From Micromonosporaceae bacterium (GTDB taxonomy: Bacteria > Actinomycetota > Actinomycetes > Mycobacteriales > Micromonosporaceae): a stretch of 64,000 nucleotides of DNA. Below the pieces are notes generated by a model. It was not told the origin of the DNA and did not search any database. It worked only from the letters and a program-made list of their open reading frames with translations. Location: NCBI GenBank assembly GCA_020027875.1, contig JAHRHA010000010.1, positions 28,960 through 92,959 on the forward strand, given 5' to 3'. The position numbers and the translations under genes were made by a program. Below are positions 7,733 to 18,136 of this stretch, one piece after another (within the stretch, counting starts at the first letter, position 1; each line of letters starts with the position of its first letter).

Positions 7733-8874
7733 GCGGACCCTCCTCGCGCCGGCGCGACGTCCGTGCACGGTAGGCGGACCCGGACCGCGAACCCGCCCGA
7801 CGCCTGCGGTCCGGCGTCGAATGTGCCGCGGAGTGCCCGCGCGCGTTCCCGCATGCCGTCGATTCCGTGGCCGGCCGGTGGCGCAGGGCTGCCGCGGCCG
7901 GTGTCGAGCACGTCGAGTTGGAGCACGTCGTCGCGCCGGCTCATCCGTACCTGAGCGGTTGCGCTCGGACCGCCGTGGCGCAGCACGTTGGTCAATGACT
8001 CTTGGATAATCCGGTACGCCGCGTGGTCGACCTCGGCCGGGATGGCTGCTAGCGAGGCGTCGTCGAGTTCGACCGTGACCGGAAGCCCGCTGGACCGCAT
8101 CCGATCGACCAGGCCTGGTAGGTCGACCAGTCCGCTCGTCGGGCGGCGTGGCGCATCCCACTGCCCCGATCCCGTTCGAAGCGCGTCAACCTCGGCGCGT
8201 AAGTCGTCCAGCGCCTCCTTGCTAGTGGCTCGGATCGCCTCCAGAGCCTCCCGGACCCGGGCCGGCTCACGCTCGAGCACGCGCAGGGCCACACCGGCCT
8301 GCATCGCGATCACGGCAAGGCCGTGCCCCACCACGTCGTGTAGCTCCTGCGCCAGCTGCAACCGCTCATCGGAGGCGGCGCGGCGAGCCTGCTCGGCCCG
8401 CACCTCGGCGACCGCGTCGCGACGTATCTTCACCGCCGCACCGACTGCCGCGGGGATCAGCGGCCAGGCGGCAACGCTGACGAACTCGGTCCAGTCCCGA
8501 TCGCCGGTGACTAGTCCGATGCCCACCGCAACCAGGCTGGCACCCAGCAGCACGGCAACGCTGACAACGGTGCGCCGGATCGGGGATCGAGCGGCCAGCC
8601 CGTAGGCGGCGACGGCCAGCGCGATAAGGATCGGCCCGTACGCGTACCCCAGCCCGATGTAGACCATCGTCGCCGCGCCGGCCACCGCGAATGTCCATAG
8701 TGGTCGCCAGCGCCAGATCGCAATCGACAGGCAGGCGACGACCACGAGGACGTACGACAGGAAGGGCGCGTCCTGGCCCTGGTTGGCCGCGGCGGGGCCA
8801 GTGCCGAAGAGTCCAAACACCAGCAGCACGGCAACGAGCCCGAGATCGGGCCACGTGACGCGCCGGTCGGCCAT
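7729..8874 (-). CDS. Sensor histidine kinase, HisKA_3 type
   Basis: 381 residues. The N-terminal ~150 residues hold about five hydrophobic membrane segments and no large extracellular domain, so it probably senses within or at the membrane. The dimerisation helix contains the phospho-acceptor His in 'LAQELHDVVGHGLA', and the HATPase_c domain shows the N-box 'RIIQESLTNVLRHG' and G-rich 'GHGIDGMRERA'. ATG 8874 is the first plausible start; longer in-frame extension would run into the opposite ABC gene. Downstream it overlaps the response regulator. The topology resembles LiaS/DesK-type kinases that watch envelope stress or antimicrobial compounds, but that is inference. Confidence 0.92.
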   Translation of the reverse strand: MADRRVTWPDLGLVAVLLVFGLFGTGPAAANQGQDAPFLSYVLVVVACLSIAIWRWRPLWTFAVAGAATMVYIGLGYAYGPILIALAVAAYGLAARSPIRRTVVSVAVLLGASLVAVGIGLVTGDRDWTEFVSVAAWPLIPAAVGAAVKIRRDAVAEVRAEQARRAASDERLQLAQELHDVVGHGLAVIAMQAGVALRVLEREPARVREALEAIRATSKEALDDLRAEVDALRTGSGQWDAPRRPTSGLVDLPGLVDRMRSSGLPVTVELDDASLAAIPAEVDHAAYRIIQESLTNVLRHGGPSATAQVRMSRRDDVLQLDVLDTGRGSPAPPAGHGIDGMRERARALRGTFDAGPQASGGFAVRVRLPCTDVAPARGGSA

Positions 8875-9006
8875 GCTCTGACGATAGGCCGTCGGGGCGT
8901 CGGCATCGTCAGCGCTGCGACGTATCCGCCGTACGCGGATTCGGGTACGCCTGATGCCGCCTGAGAGCTGACGACTGCGAGGCTCTGTGCCGCGAAGGTT
9001 GAGGGC

Positions 9007-9938
<932 letters not shown>

Positions 9939-9942
<4 letters not shown>

Positions 9943-10805
9943 TCGCGAGTGTTCGTGCTGAGTTGCTGCGTCTCGGCCGGTGGCCCACCACCTGGGTCCT
10001 TTGCGGCACGTGGCTCGTGCTCAACCTGACCTTCGGCTACGTGTTCAACTACCTGAGCTACCGCAGCGACGACGGCGGAGGCGGATTCGCCAACCAAGTA
10101 TCGGATGGAGCCCCTGCCAGCACCCTGCTGGCCCAGCTGATGCCCGACCGCGTTCCAGTTACGTTGGTTCAGGGGATGCCCATGTTCGGCGGCGCGCTGG
10201 TGCTGATCCTCGGCGCGCTCGCGGTCGGCAGCGGTTACGGGTGGGGCACCTGGAAGACCGTGTTCACCACCGGGCCGCGGCGGGTCACCGCGATGGGCGG
10301 CACGCTGGGCGCCCTCGGCATCATGCTCGTCGGCTTGGTCGTGGTCAGCTTCATTCTCGACCTGGTAGCAGCGTTCACGGTGGCCGCCGCGGAGTCTCAG
10401 CCGACGACGTGGCCGACCCTGGCCGACTCAGCGCAGGGCCTGGGCGCAGGGCTGCTCATCTGTGCAATGTGGATGGCCGGCGGGGTGATGCTCGGCACCC
10501 TCACCCGCGGCCCGGCGCTCGCGGTCGGGCTTGGCCTGGTCTGGTCGTTGGTGGTGGAGAACCTGCTGCGCGGTGTGGCCGGCCTGCTGGGGCCGCTCGA
10601 GACCGTGACCAACGTGCTGCCCGGCACGGCGGCCGGCTCCATCGCCGGGGCTATCGGCGCGGTCGTGCAGAGTGATCCGAACGGGACGCCGGGCGTCACG
10701 ACCGTCCTCGGCGGGACGGCAGCCGCGCTATTGCTCGGCGGCTACCTGCTGGCGTTCCTCGCGGCGAGCCTGGCCCTGACCGCTCGCCGAGACGTGACAA
10801 CCTGA
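9939..10805 (+). CDS. ABC-2 type permease
   Basis: 288 residues with about six membrane helices: a first near residues 17-37 ('WVLCGTWLVLNLTFGYVF'), others around 80-100, 120-150, 175-200, 225-240 and a last at 260-280. A soluble stretch of ~45 residues lies between helices 1 and 2. It is the membrane half of the exporter whose ATPase is encoded just upstream (ATGA overlap). The pair resembles bacitracin/lantibiotic-type or antibiotic-export transporters beside a LiaRS-like two-component system. The substrate is unknown. Confidence 0.88.
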
Positions 10806-10874
10806 TCGTGGCGAGGCAGCCTTGGCTAAGATCTCCGTGGCTGCGAATCGTCGGATGAGGCCGTCGGCGGAAAG

Positions 10875-11732
10875 TCAGGGCGCTAGGACGTCGATGAACG
10901 CGTTCGCGATGACCTGGTATCCGACGCTGTTGGGATGAACGTTGCCGAAATGTTGCGGGTGACAGAACCAGGTCCATGCGGCTGCTGCCTGTGCACTCGC
11001 CGCGAGATTTGAGACCGAGAATTTACCGGCCACGTCGACCACGTCGACCCCGTGTGCGCCATAGACGTTCAGCAGGACCGCGTTGAGGGTCTGCACGATC
11101 TGCTGGGACGCTGCCGCCAGACCCGGGTCAACCGGCAGCACACAGGCGACCGGGTTGTAGTACGTCATCCCGACGATGCGTACGTCTGGCGCGGTCGCCT
11201 GTAGCTCGTCGAGGATGCGATCCAGATTTGTGGCGATCCGCGTCAGGCCCTGCTGAATGCAGGCAGGGCTGAGCGTGCTCAGGCAGGGCAGCACATCGTT
11301 GCCGCCGATGTCGATGGTCACCACCGAGACCTTGCCCTTATGAGCGTGCAGGAAGTTGACTGCCTCGTCGATCTGCACCTTGTGCGGGTAAAGACCCCGA
11401 TAGAAGTCGGGCGACCCGCACGAAGAGGCCACGCCCGGCAGTTGCGAGCCGCCGAGCAGGGAGACGGTGCTCTCGCCGCCGCAGGAGATGTTATCCAAGT
11501 CCAGTTTGGGATCGTCGGCCGACAACGCCGCGTGCACCAGCGGCACGTAGCCGTCGGGTGAGTAGTACGGCTGCCCCGGCACAAAGAACTGGAAGCCCTG
11601 CGCTAGAGAGTCGCCTAACGCGAGGTAATAGTGGGTCGCACTGTCGTCATCCGCGGCGGCCTGTGCGCTCGGGACAGCGACTGCGGCCAAGGCGACAACT
11701 ACTGTGAGCAGAACCTTCAAGGCGCGGCGCAT
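10875..11732 (-). CDS. Secreted SGNH/GDSL hydrolase
   Basis: 285 residues. It has a Sec signal peptide (first ~25 residues, ending 'PSAQAAA'), then SGNH block I 'LALGDSLAQGF' with the nucleophile Ser, a Gly in the 'NISCGGES' region, block III 'IGGNDVLPC' with Asn, and block V 'GNVHPNSVGY' with the catalytic His. Four or more Cys residues suggest disulphides, as in the Streptomyces secreted esterase/lipase group. The usual Asp three residues before the catalytic His is replaced ('GNVH'), so the enzyme may work with a Ser-His dyad or a differently placed acid. The substrate would be an ester such as a lipid or acetylated sugar. AGGGAGA precedes ATG 11732. Confidence 0.9.
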   Translation of the reverse strand: MRRALKVLLTVVVALAAVAVPSAQAAADDDSATHYYLALGDSLAQGFQFFVPGQPYYSPDGYVPLVHAALSADDPKLDLDNISCGGESTVSLLGGSQLPGVASSCGSPDFYRGLYPHKVQIDEAVNFLHAHKGKVSVVTIDIGGNDVLPCLSTLSPACIQQGLTRIATNLDRILDELQATAPDVRIVGMTYYNPVACVLPVDPGLAAASQQIVQTLNAVLLNVYGAHGVDVVDVAGKFSVSNLAASAQAAAAWTWFCHPQHFGNVHPNSVGYQVIANAFIDVLAP

Positions 11733-11921
11733 AGCCGTCTCCCTTCGTCTGCGACCGTGGGTGGGTTTCCGACCGGGACTACAAGCGGGGTGGACACCAC
11801 TGTAGGCGGAATATGTCCACGCCGCAGCCCGGGAAGACCGTACGCAACCACATATCCAAGTCTTCGTTCGCAGCAGGCCTAGCTCAGGCGCTGTTGCCTG
11901 TCCCGGGCATCCGGCCAGCCG

Positions 11922-12623
11922 TCACAACCTGACCATGGCGAGGCGGTAGACCTTCCACCCCAGGACGAGATGGAAAACGATGAGTACGAGAAAGCCGACC
12001 ACGGCGATTGGGGAGAGAGGATCGATCAGCAAGACAACTGCCGCTACGACACCGATCACCCCGAGTACTACGGTGACGCCGCCAAAGCGCTTGCCGAAGT
12101 CCGGCGACCCGAGCATGGCCACGCCGAGTGCAATCAGACCTACTGGCAGAAAGGCGAGTCCCACGATGAGCAGCGCATCGAACATGCCCTGCGTCGCCTG
12201 CCACAAGAGGACGAGTGTCGCCTGATCCCCAGGGGTCGCCCCAGGAGCGTGAAAGAGATCGGAGATTCGACCGGTTACGACATGCGGGAGTGCTCCGGCT
12301 GCGAGCACGACGAGACCCGCAATGCCCAGGACGCTCCCGAAGAGAGCGGGCGCGAGCCTTTCTCCGCGGAGAGCGCGATACAGGGCGAGGAAGTGCGTGA
12401 CCCACAGGATGAGGACTACCAGGTAAAGGCCATTCTCAACCGTGCGCGCCGCTCTGATATCGGGGAACCTCGTGACCGGCCCCCCGGGGCCGGCGGGATC
12501 CGGACCCACGAACGCGATGACAATAACGAAGACGAGAATGAAGGTGATGCCACCAAGGACACCGGCCAGACCCCCCCATCGCAGAACGCTTCTGTCTTCC
12601 TCCACCTTCCGTACTTCACGCAT
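11922..12623 (-). CDS. Integral membrane protein, DUF4386-like
   Basis: 233 residues with about six hydrophobic segments, the first at residues 16-38 ('GGLAGVLGGITFILVFVIVI'). Short soluble loops contain 'FPDIRAARTVENGLY'. The layout resembles DUF4386 and related membrane proteins of unknown role. ATG 12623 is chosen because AAGGAGGAG lies 9 bases upstream. A longer frame upstream would cover the divergent kinase promoter. It is monocistronic and divergent from a sensor kinase gene. Confidence 0.75.
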   Translation of the reverse strand: MREVRKVEEDRSVLRWGGLAGVLGGITFILVFVIVIAFVGPDPAGPGGPVTRFPDIRAARTVENGLYLVVLILWVTHFLALYRALRGERLAPALFGSVLGIAGLVVLAAGALPHVVTGRISDLFHAPGATPGDQATLVLLWQATQGMFDALLIVGLAFLPVGLIALGVAMLGSPDFGKRFGGVTVVLGVIGVVAAVVLLIDPLSPIAVVGFLVLIVFHLVLGWKVYRLAMVRL

Positions 12624-12780
12624 CACTAATCTCCTCCTTAGAAGTCGCTGTGGCTCAGCCTGCCGGAGAGCGCCCCGTGCACCGCTTCCGTCGATGGTCG
12701 ACATCAGCAGACTTTGGTATGCATTCGGGGATCGACTTTGGTCGGATGCAGAGGACCCGCCGCCGCCGTATCGTTTGATC

Positions 12781-14025
12781 ATGGCTATCCGGTCGGTTCC
12801 CGAGTATCGGCGGCTGCTGCCTGCCGCGCTGCTCACCGAACCCGACCCCGACGAGGCAGACCGGATCCGGCGCTCACCGCGCGACTGGGTGGTCGATGCC
12901 GTGTTCTTCCTGCTGGCCGTCGGCTTCACCGTGCTCACCGTGGTCGACAACATCGAGCACGGGGTCGCGCTTGGGACGCTTGTCGTGGACGCGACGTTGG
13001 GCGGGCTGAGCTGTCTCGGGGTGTGGCTACGCCGGCGGTGGCCGGTCGGCTTCGCGCTGATCGTGGCTCTGTTCAGCGTCTACTCGCTGGCCGCCTCCGG
13101 TGTCGCATTGATCGCACTGTTCACGGTGGCTGTGCACCGCAGTCTGCCCGTGGTCGGCGCGGTCGTGGCGGTATTCGCGTTCGCCTCGGCTCTCTCGTTG
13201 CTGGTCCGGCCGGACCAGCAGGCGCCGAACTGGTCGCAGGCCGTGCTCGGAGCCGTCCTTTTCGCGGCGGTACTCGCCTGGGGGATGTTCGTCCGAGCCC
13301 GGCGCCAGCTCGTGCTGTCCCTACGCGAGCGGGCCCAACGGGCCGAGTCCGAACAGCATCTGCAGGTCAGCCAGGCCCGCCAGCTTGAACGGAACCGGAT
13401 CGCCCGCGAGATGCACGACGTGCTCGCTCACCGCATTTCATTGTTGAGCCTGCACTCAGGGGCGCTGGAGCTGCGTCCCGACGCTCCGCCCGAGGAAATT
13501 GCCCGCGCCGCCGGCGTTATCCGGGACAGCGCCCACGAGGCGCTGGAGGATCTTCGGGAGGTGATCGGCGTACTCCGCGTGGACCGGGTCGGCGAGGACC
13601 CGACGGATCAGGCACCGGACCGGCCGCAGCCCTCGCTTGTCGACCTCCCCGAACTCGTTGACGAGTCGCGGCGCGCCGGGATGCGGGTGCAGCTCGACTG
13701 TGAGGTGGCCGATCTGACGGCCGTACCGGCGGCGATCGGGCGCAACGCGTACCGGATCGTGCAGGAGGGACTCACCAATGCCCACAAGCACGCACACGAC
13801 GTCGAGGTATCGGTGACGGTGCGCGGAACCGTGGGCGACGGCCTGAGCGTCGAGGTGCGCAACCCGTGGCTGGTGGGCGCCGCCAGCACCGCGGGCATTC
13901 CAGGTGGAGGCACCGGCATCATCGGGCTCGCCGAACGGGCCAGCCTCGCCGGTGGACGGCTGGAGCACGGCAGTACGCCCGAAGGTGACTTCCGGCTCTT
14001 TGCGTGGCTACCGTGGCCGGCGTGA
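12781..14025 (+). CDS. Sensor histidine kinase, HisKA_3 type
   Basis: 414 residues. A ~40-residue cytosolic N-terminus ('PEYRRLLPAALL') precedes some five membrane helices (about residues 40-170). A short coiled-coil 'RERAQRAESEQHLQ' leads into the phospho-acceptor His in 'IAREMHDVLAHRISLL'. The HATPase domain has 'YRIVQEGLTNAHKHA' and 'GGGTGIIGLAERA'. ATG 12781 was preferred to upstream starts because the sequence before it lacks family character. Its TGA overlaps the GTG of the following response regulator by 4 bp, so the two are co-translated. Confidence 0.92.
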   Translation: MAIRSVPEYRRLLPAALLTEPDPDEADRIRRSPRDWVVDAVFFLLAVGFTVLTVVDNIEHGVALGTLVVDATLGGLSCLGVWLRRRWPVGFALIVALFSVYSLAASGVALIALFTVAVHRSLPVVGAVVAVFAFASALSLLVRPDQQAPNWSQAVLGAVLFAAVLAWGMFVRARRQLVLSLRERAQRAESEQHLQVSQARQLERNRIAREMHDVLAHRISLLSLHSGALELRPDAPPEEIARAAGVIRDSAHEALEDLREVIGVLRVDRVGEDPTDQAPDRPQPSLVDLPELVDESRRAGMRVQLDCEVADLTAVPAAIGRNAYRIVQEGLTNAHKHAHDVEVSVTVRGTVGDGLSVEVRNPWLVGAASTAGIPGGGTGIIGLAERASLAGGRLEHGSTPEGDFRLFAWLPWPA

Positions 14026-14684
14026 ACGCCGCCGTCCGTGTCCTCATCGTCGATGACGACCCACTCATCCGGGCCGGCCTCGCGATGATCCTCGGCGTAT
14101 CAACCGACCTGAACGTGGTGGGCGAGGCGGCCGACGGCACCGAGGTGGCCGCCGCGGTCGACGCCTGCGCCCCAGATGTGGTGCTGATGGACATCCGGAT
14201 GCCCAAGCTCGATGGCCTCGCCGCCACCGAACTGCTGCGCGCCCGGCCCAACCCTCCCGAGGTCATCGTGCTGACCACCTTCCACGCCGACGAGCAGGTA
14301 CTCCGTGCCCTGCGCGCCGGAGCCAGCGGCTTTCTGCTCAAGGACACCCCGCCCACCGAGATCCTGCGCGCGATATCCCGGGTGGCGGCCGGCGAGCCGA
14401 TCCTGTCGCCGACGGTGACCCGCCAACTCATCGCCCACCTCGGCGACACCGGCGCCGATGCTCGGCGGCGGCACGCCCTCGGCGTGCTGGGCCGGCTCAG
14501 CGAACGGGAGCGGGAGGTGGCCGTGGCCATCGGTCGGGGCAGGTCCAACGCCGAGATCAGCGGCGAGCTGTTCATGAGCGTGGCGACCGTGAAAGCCCAC
14601 GTGTCCCGGATACTGACGAAGCTCGACCTCAACAACCGTACCCAGATCGCTCTACTCGCCCACGACGCCGGCCTGACCGGATAG
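14022..14684 (+). CDS. LuxR/NarL-type response regulator
   Basis: 220 residues. The receiver domain has 'IVDDDPLIRAGL', the phospho-acceptor Asp in 'DVVLMDIRMPKLDG', 'VLTTFH' and 'LLKDTPP'. The GerE-type DNA-binding domain begins 'LSEREREVAVAIGRGRSNAEIS' and ends 'ILTKLDLNNRTQIALLAHDAGL'. GTG 14022 is the likely start through GTGA coupling with the kinase; ATG 14004 would add six residues. Targets are unknown, with the neighbouring membrane protein gene divergent from the kinase a possible one. Confidence 0.92.
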   Translation: MNAAVRVLIVDDDPLIRAGLAMILGVSTDLNVVGEAADGTEVAAAVDACAPDVVLMDIRMPKLDGLAATELLRARPNPPEVIVLTTFHADEQVLRALRAGASGFLLKDTPPTEILRAISRVAAGEPILSPTVTRQLIAHLGDTGADARRRHALGVLGRLSEREREVAVAIGRGRSNAEISGELFMSVATVKAHVSRILTKLDLNNRTQIALLAHDAGLTG

Positions 14685-15231
14685 CCACGCAGAGCGCCGC
14701 GGTCTGCGTGTCGGCGGGGAAGAACGACTCGATGGCCGGCTCGGCGACGGTCACGTCCAGCGGCCTGCCGAACGTGGCGGTACTGATGAAGGCGAGCTTC
14801 TTTGTGTCCTGGCGGATTCGCGGCGGTACCACGACAGTGTCGGCGCCGACGGCGTTCCCCGGCTCCCCGCCGCAGTTCCTTGAAGGTTCCTGGTCGCGTT
14901 ACGCGCCGGCACCGCGACGGCGGAGCCAACCGATGAGAACTACCACGACCGACCGGATCACGCGCGATCGGTGGAGATGATTCAGGCGGCTGAGCACTGC
15001 ACGTTACTCGCGATCCGGACGACCTGACCCGGGGCCGCTGCGCAGGGTCAGCCGCACGGTTCGTGGCTCTCGGTGGGCAGGCAACTCGCGTCGGTCGGAC
15101 ATTCGGTGGAGCCGAGCTGCGCTGTGGAGACTCCCACGCCGTCCTCAAGCTCGTAGAATCACAACGGCGCCGCAGTCTCGTTGACGCGCCGAGAGCTCCA
15201 TGTCGGCGATCACCGCATCTCTGGTGTAGAG
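14685..15231. other. 547-bp region without a convincing gene
   Basis: The only protein-like trace is on the minus strand at about 14690-14832, where a short frame reads 'TKKLAFISTATFGRPL...AEPAIESFF'. That looks like the tail of a degraded gene, but I cannot name the family. The remainder shows no ribosome-binding site with a coding frame, no tRNA and no strong hairpin. Confidence 0.4.
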
Positions 15232-15790
15232 TCAGTAGTTAGGAGAGTCCTTCGGGGCTTCCGATCCAGCCTTAGGCCCCGCGCGAGCGGGGTCTTTGTG
15301 CTTCTCCGGGCTACCGCTGGGAATCCAGCAATGGCGGTGCTGCACCGTCGGCTGGATTCGGGACCACAGCGCCTCATTGGCTCGGGTTGCCCTCGGGTCG
15401 GACTCCGTGTGGGTCTCGAGGCGGCGATACATGAACGCGAGCATGTCCGCGGCTTGCACTAGCCGGCTCGAATGCGACGGAGCAAAGTGCAGAGTGTCAA
15501 CGATTCGATCTAGCAGCTGCGATCGGTAGCCCTTCGTTCCCTGGGTGCGATACGCGGACAAATCTGCGCGGTGCTTCGCCGGTTCGTCGACGTCGTCGGC
15601 GATCACGAGTGACGTCTTGTATGCCGGTCAGTTCGCGGATGGGCCGTTCGCCGTCATCGTGGTATTTGGCACATGCTATCGGCGAGTTGTTGCGCCAGGC
15701 TCCCCACAGAACGTTTTGCTGTTCGAAGTATTCCAGGGTGGCGAAACCGTCCCACGTCGGCGACCGTGGAACGCCGCCGAGAGTTGAATG
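15232..15790 (-). pseudogene. DUF3800 protein relic with 3' structured tail
   Basis: The open frame 15232-15606 encodes a typical DUF3800 C-terminal half: 'VIADDVDEPAKHRADL', 'GYRSQLLDRIVDTLHFAPSHSSRLVQAADMLAFMYRR'-type core and 'ANEALWSRIQ'. DUF3800 is an RNase H-like family found near mobile elements. Immediately upstream the frame is closed by TGA, and the likely continuation ('YFEQQNVLWGAWRNN', 'KYHDDGERPIRELTGIQD') is in another frame at about 15628-15790, so a frameshift near 15605-15630 has broken the gene. The last ~60 coding bases form a GC-rich hairpin (GACCCCGC / GCGGGGTC region, 15270-15290) followed by a GAAGCCCCGAAGGA stretch, like the element at 1473-1545. Confidence 0.6.
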
Positions 15791-15824
15791 ACAAGATCGT
15801 TGATACTTCGAGGCATCCGGCCAA

Positions 15825-15985
15825 ACCTACGGCTATCGGCGCGTCCACGCCGCGTTGATCCGGGCCGGGGCCTATGCCGGTCCGGAGCTGGTCCGGGACC
15901 TGATGCGCGAGCTGGGCCTGGTCGCCTGCGAGCCCCGGCCGTGGCGGCTGACCACCGTGCCCGACCCGCCTGAGCCGAGCCCGTT
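15825..15985 (+). pseudogene. IS3-family transposase fragment
   Basis: A frame of about 54 residues reads 'TYGYRRVHAALIRAG', 'GPELVRDLMRELGLVACEPRPWRLTT', the helix-turn-helix/pre-DDE part of IS3-family OrfB transposases. No start, no DDE catalytic region and no terminal inverted repeats are present, so only an internal scrap survives, abutting the DUF3800 relic on one side and the kelch lipoprotein gene on the other. Confidence 0.8.
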
Positions 15986-16029
15986 GAGTCGGTCGGAACC
16001 TGACGCCTGGGATGGGAATCTAGGTTGGC

Positions 16030-17124
16030 ATGAAACGTCTGGTCGTTCCGGTCGCCCTGTTGGTCGTGGTCGGTGGATGTACCGGGCCTTGGCCGTCGAC
16101 CCCGCCCTCTGCTGATCCGGCGCCGGTGTCGGCGCAGCCGCTGCGACCGCGGGCCGGGCACAGCGCGACGCTGTTGGCCGACGGCCGGGTGCTGCTCGCC
16201 GGTGGGTGCGCTGTCGATGGTTGTACGACGTCCGAAGTAGAGCCCAGCAGCGAGTTCTATGTGCCGGGCCGCGGATTCGCACCAGGGCCGCCGATGCTGC
16301 ACCCGCGCAGTAGCCACACCGCCACCCTGCTGCCCGACGGCCGCGTCCTCATCGTGGGCGGGTGGGCTAAGGAGGGGACCACGTCGCTCGCCGAGGCGGA
16401 GATGTTCGACCCGACCACCGGCACGTTCCAGCCCGCTGGGACCCTCCAGGGTGGCGCCACCCTGCTGCCCGACGGGCGGGTGCTGATCGCCGGCGGCGGA
16501 AACGGGCCGGGAAACCTCACCGCCGGCGTGGAGATCTTCGATCCGGCCACCGGCTCGCTTACTCCGGGTCCAGCAATGCCGCAGCCGCGCCAGGCGGCCT
16601 CGATCGTACTGCCCGATGGCGACATCCTGATCACCGGTGGCCAGGACGGACCCCAGCACGGGCTTTCGTCCACGGTCATCTACGACCCCGGCAGTGGTGA
16701 TTGGCGGGCGGGCCCGAAGATGGGCTCGCCGCGATTCAAGCACGCCATCACCATGCTGGATGATAACCGGATCCTGGTGCTGGGCGGCACCACCGACGAC
16801 ACCGAGCTGCTAGCCAGCACCGAGGTCCTCGACCTCGCCGCCAACGAGTTCGCCCCCGGCCCGGTGATGACCGCACCCCGGTACAAGTTCGCCGACGCCG
16901 TCGTCCGCACGACGACCGGCCGCCTGGTCGTCGCCGGCGGAACCCAGGTCGACGTGCTGGCACCCGACGGCCAGAGTTTCGGCGCGATCACCATCGGCAC
17001 CGGGGCGCGGCGGTGGGTGCCGACAGCCACGGCGCTGCGGGACGGCACGGTCCTGGTCGTCGGGGGGTACGACGATCGGATCCGCGTGCATTCCGACGCC
17101 CACATCGTCGAAGCCGGTCCGTAA
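16030..17124 (+). CDS. Kelch-repeat lipoprotein
   Basis: 364 residues. A short lipoprotein signal ends in the lipobox VVVGGC (Cys 17), followed by a Pro/Ser/Ala linker. The rest is built from about six kelch motifs with the recurring 'HSATLLADGRVLLAGG', 'TATLLPDGRVLIVGG' and 'VEIFDPATG' patterns, each with the Gly-Gly and spaced aromatic/acidic residues of one beta-propeller blade. It should fold as a six-bladed propeller outside the membrane, probably for binding carbohydrate or protein. No galactose-oxidase active-site Tyr-Cys pair is visible, so I do not call it an oxidase. ATG 16030 is the only start that gives the signal sequence. Confidence 0.88.
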   Translation: MKRLVVPVALLVVVGGCTGPWPSTPPSADPAPVSAQPLRPRAGHSATLLADGRVLLAGGCAVDGCTTSEVEPSSEFYVPGRGFAPGPPMLHPRSSHTATLLPDGRVLIVGGWAKEGTTSLAEAEMFDPTTGTFQPAGTLQGGATLLPDGRVLIAGGGNGPGNLTAGVEIFDPATGSLTPGPAMPQPRQAASIVLPDGDILITGGQDGPQHGLSSTVIYDPGSGDWRAGPKMGSPRFKHAITMLDDNRILVLGGTTDDTELLASTEVLDLAANEFAPGPVMTAPRYKFADAVVRTTTGRLVVAGGTQVDVLAPDGQSFGAITIGTGARRWVPTATALRDGTVLVVGGYDDRIRVHSDAHIVEAGP

Positions 17125-17303
17125 GTCTCCGATTCTCGGTTCGGAACCGCGCAATACTGTTGCGCACGACACCTCGTAGCTCGCGGTCCCCGTTGCCAGC
17201 AGCGCGGCCCCGACGTGATGTCGGAAGATGCTGCCGCGGTGATTGCCGCCACCCGGCCAAGCACCCGCGGCGGTTGCCCACAGGCGGCACACACGGCGCT
17301 GGG

Positions 17304-17332
17304 CGGGGCGGGCGCAGGCCGCGCCCGCCCCG
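17304..17332 (-). terminator. GC-rich hairpin terminator
   Basis: Perfect 11-bp arms (17304-17314 and 17322-17332, CGGGGCGGGCG and complement) with a 7-base loop lie 10 bases beyond the stop of the gene at 17342-18136 on the minus strand. Confidence 0.65.
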
Positions 17333-17341
17333 TACCGACTG

Positions 17342-18136
17342 CTACGCCTTAGTCAGGGTGCCGCAGTCGCTCTGAAGCTCCAGACCCTTGTCGGAGGACT
17401 TGACGGTGATGGTGAACTTCGCGCCGGACTTCACGTTGTCGTTCGCAAGAATGTCGTCGAACTCGCCCGAGAAGCCGGAGAGCCTGGCCCAGTAGCACGA
17501 GCCGGTCGCCGTGCCGCGCCAGGTGCCGGGGTGGATGTCCTTGCCCACCATGAGCGTGCCGAACTCCTCGCTGGTCTTGTTGCTCTTCGGCACGGTTCGC
17601 AGGAACGCGATCGGCATGAGCGCGGCGCAGTCGGTCTCGAAAGCGCGGTCGCGTGTTCCAATTGTCACGGTGACGTATTCGTCGTCGCTCGCGTTGCCGT
17701 TCGCAATGATCGAGTCGAAGCTACCGTCGGTTTCCTTGAGCCGGGCCCAGTATCCGCAGCCGACGCCGCGGTACGTGCCGGCCTTGATGTCGGTGCCGAC
17801 GAGGAGCGTGCCCTGCTCCGTGACCGTGCCCGGAGGGAGGGTCGGCTCGGCCGGCTGGGTCGGCTCGGCCGTGGCGGCCGGTGCGTTTGTCGCGGCTCCG
17901 GGCGCCGGTGCCACGTTCGTGCCTGCCTGCGTAGGGAGACTGAGTGGGTTGGACTTGTCACCGGCTCCGCTGGCGAGGACCGAAGCGATTCCGCCGATGC
18001 AGCAGAGCGCGGCGAGGACCCCCACGACAGACAGGACGACAACGAGGGTCTTCCTGCTCTTCTTGGAAGGCTGGGGTGTAGCCGTCTGCGGCGTCACGGT
18101 CGGGTCGCCGGGGACGATTTGGACTGGCTGAGACAT
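17342..18136 (-). CDS. Membrane-anchored protein with two tandem ~65-residue repeats
   Basis: 264 residues. A cytosolic Pro/Thr-rich head (~28 residues) leads to one membrane helix (about residues 30-52, 'TLVVVLSVVGVLAALCCIGG'), then a Pro/Ala/Thr linker to residue ~100. Two homologous extracellular repeats follow. Each starts 'GTLLVGTDIKAGTYRG' or 'GTLMVGKDIHPGTWRG', continues with 'CGYWARL' or 'CYWARL', a Gly-Glu/Ser-Phe-Asp-x-Ile motif and ends with a Cys in 'DCAAL'/'DCGTL', so each likely has one disulphide. The 'G.D...GTYR....CYWARL' pattern occurs in many actinobacterial surface proteins of unknown role. GAGGAGC precedes ATG 18136. Monocistronic with a hairpin terminator downstream. Confidence 0.82.
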   Translation of the reverse strand: MSQPVQIVPGDPTVTPQTATPQPSKKSRKTLVVVLSVVGVLAALCCIGGIASVLASGAGDKSNPLSLPTQAGTNVAPAPGAATNAPAATAEPTQPAEPTLPPGTVTEQGTLLVGTDIKAGTYRGVGCGYWARLKETDGSFDSIIANGNASDDEYVTVTIGTRDRAFETDCAALMPIAFLRTVPKSNKTSEEFGTLMVGKDIHPGTWRGTATGSCYWARLSGFSGEFDDILANDNVKSGAKFTITVKSSDKGLELQSDCGTLTKA

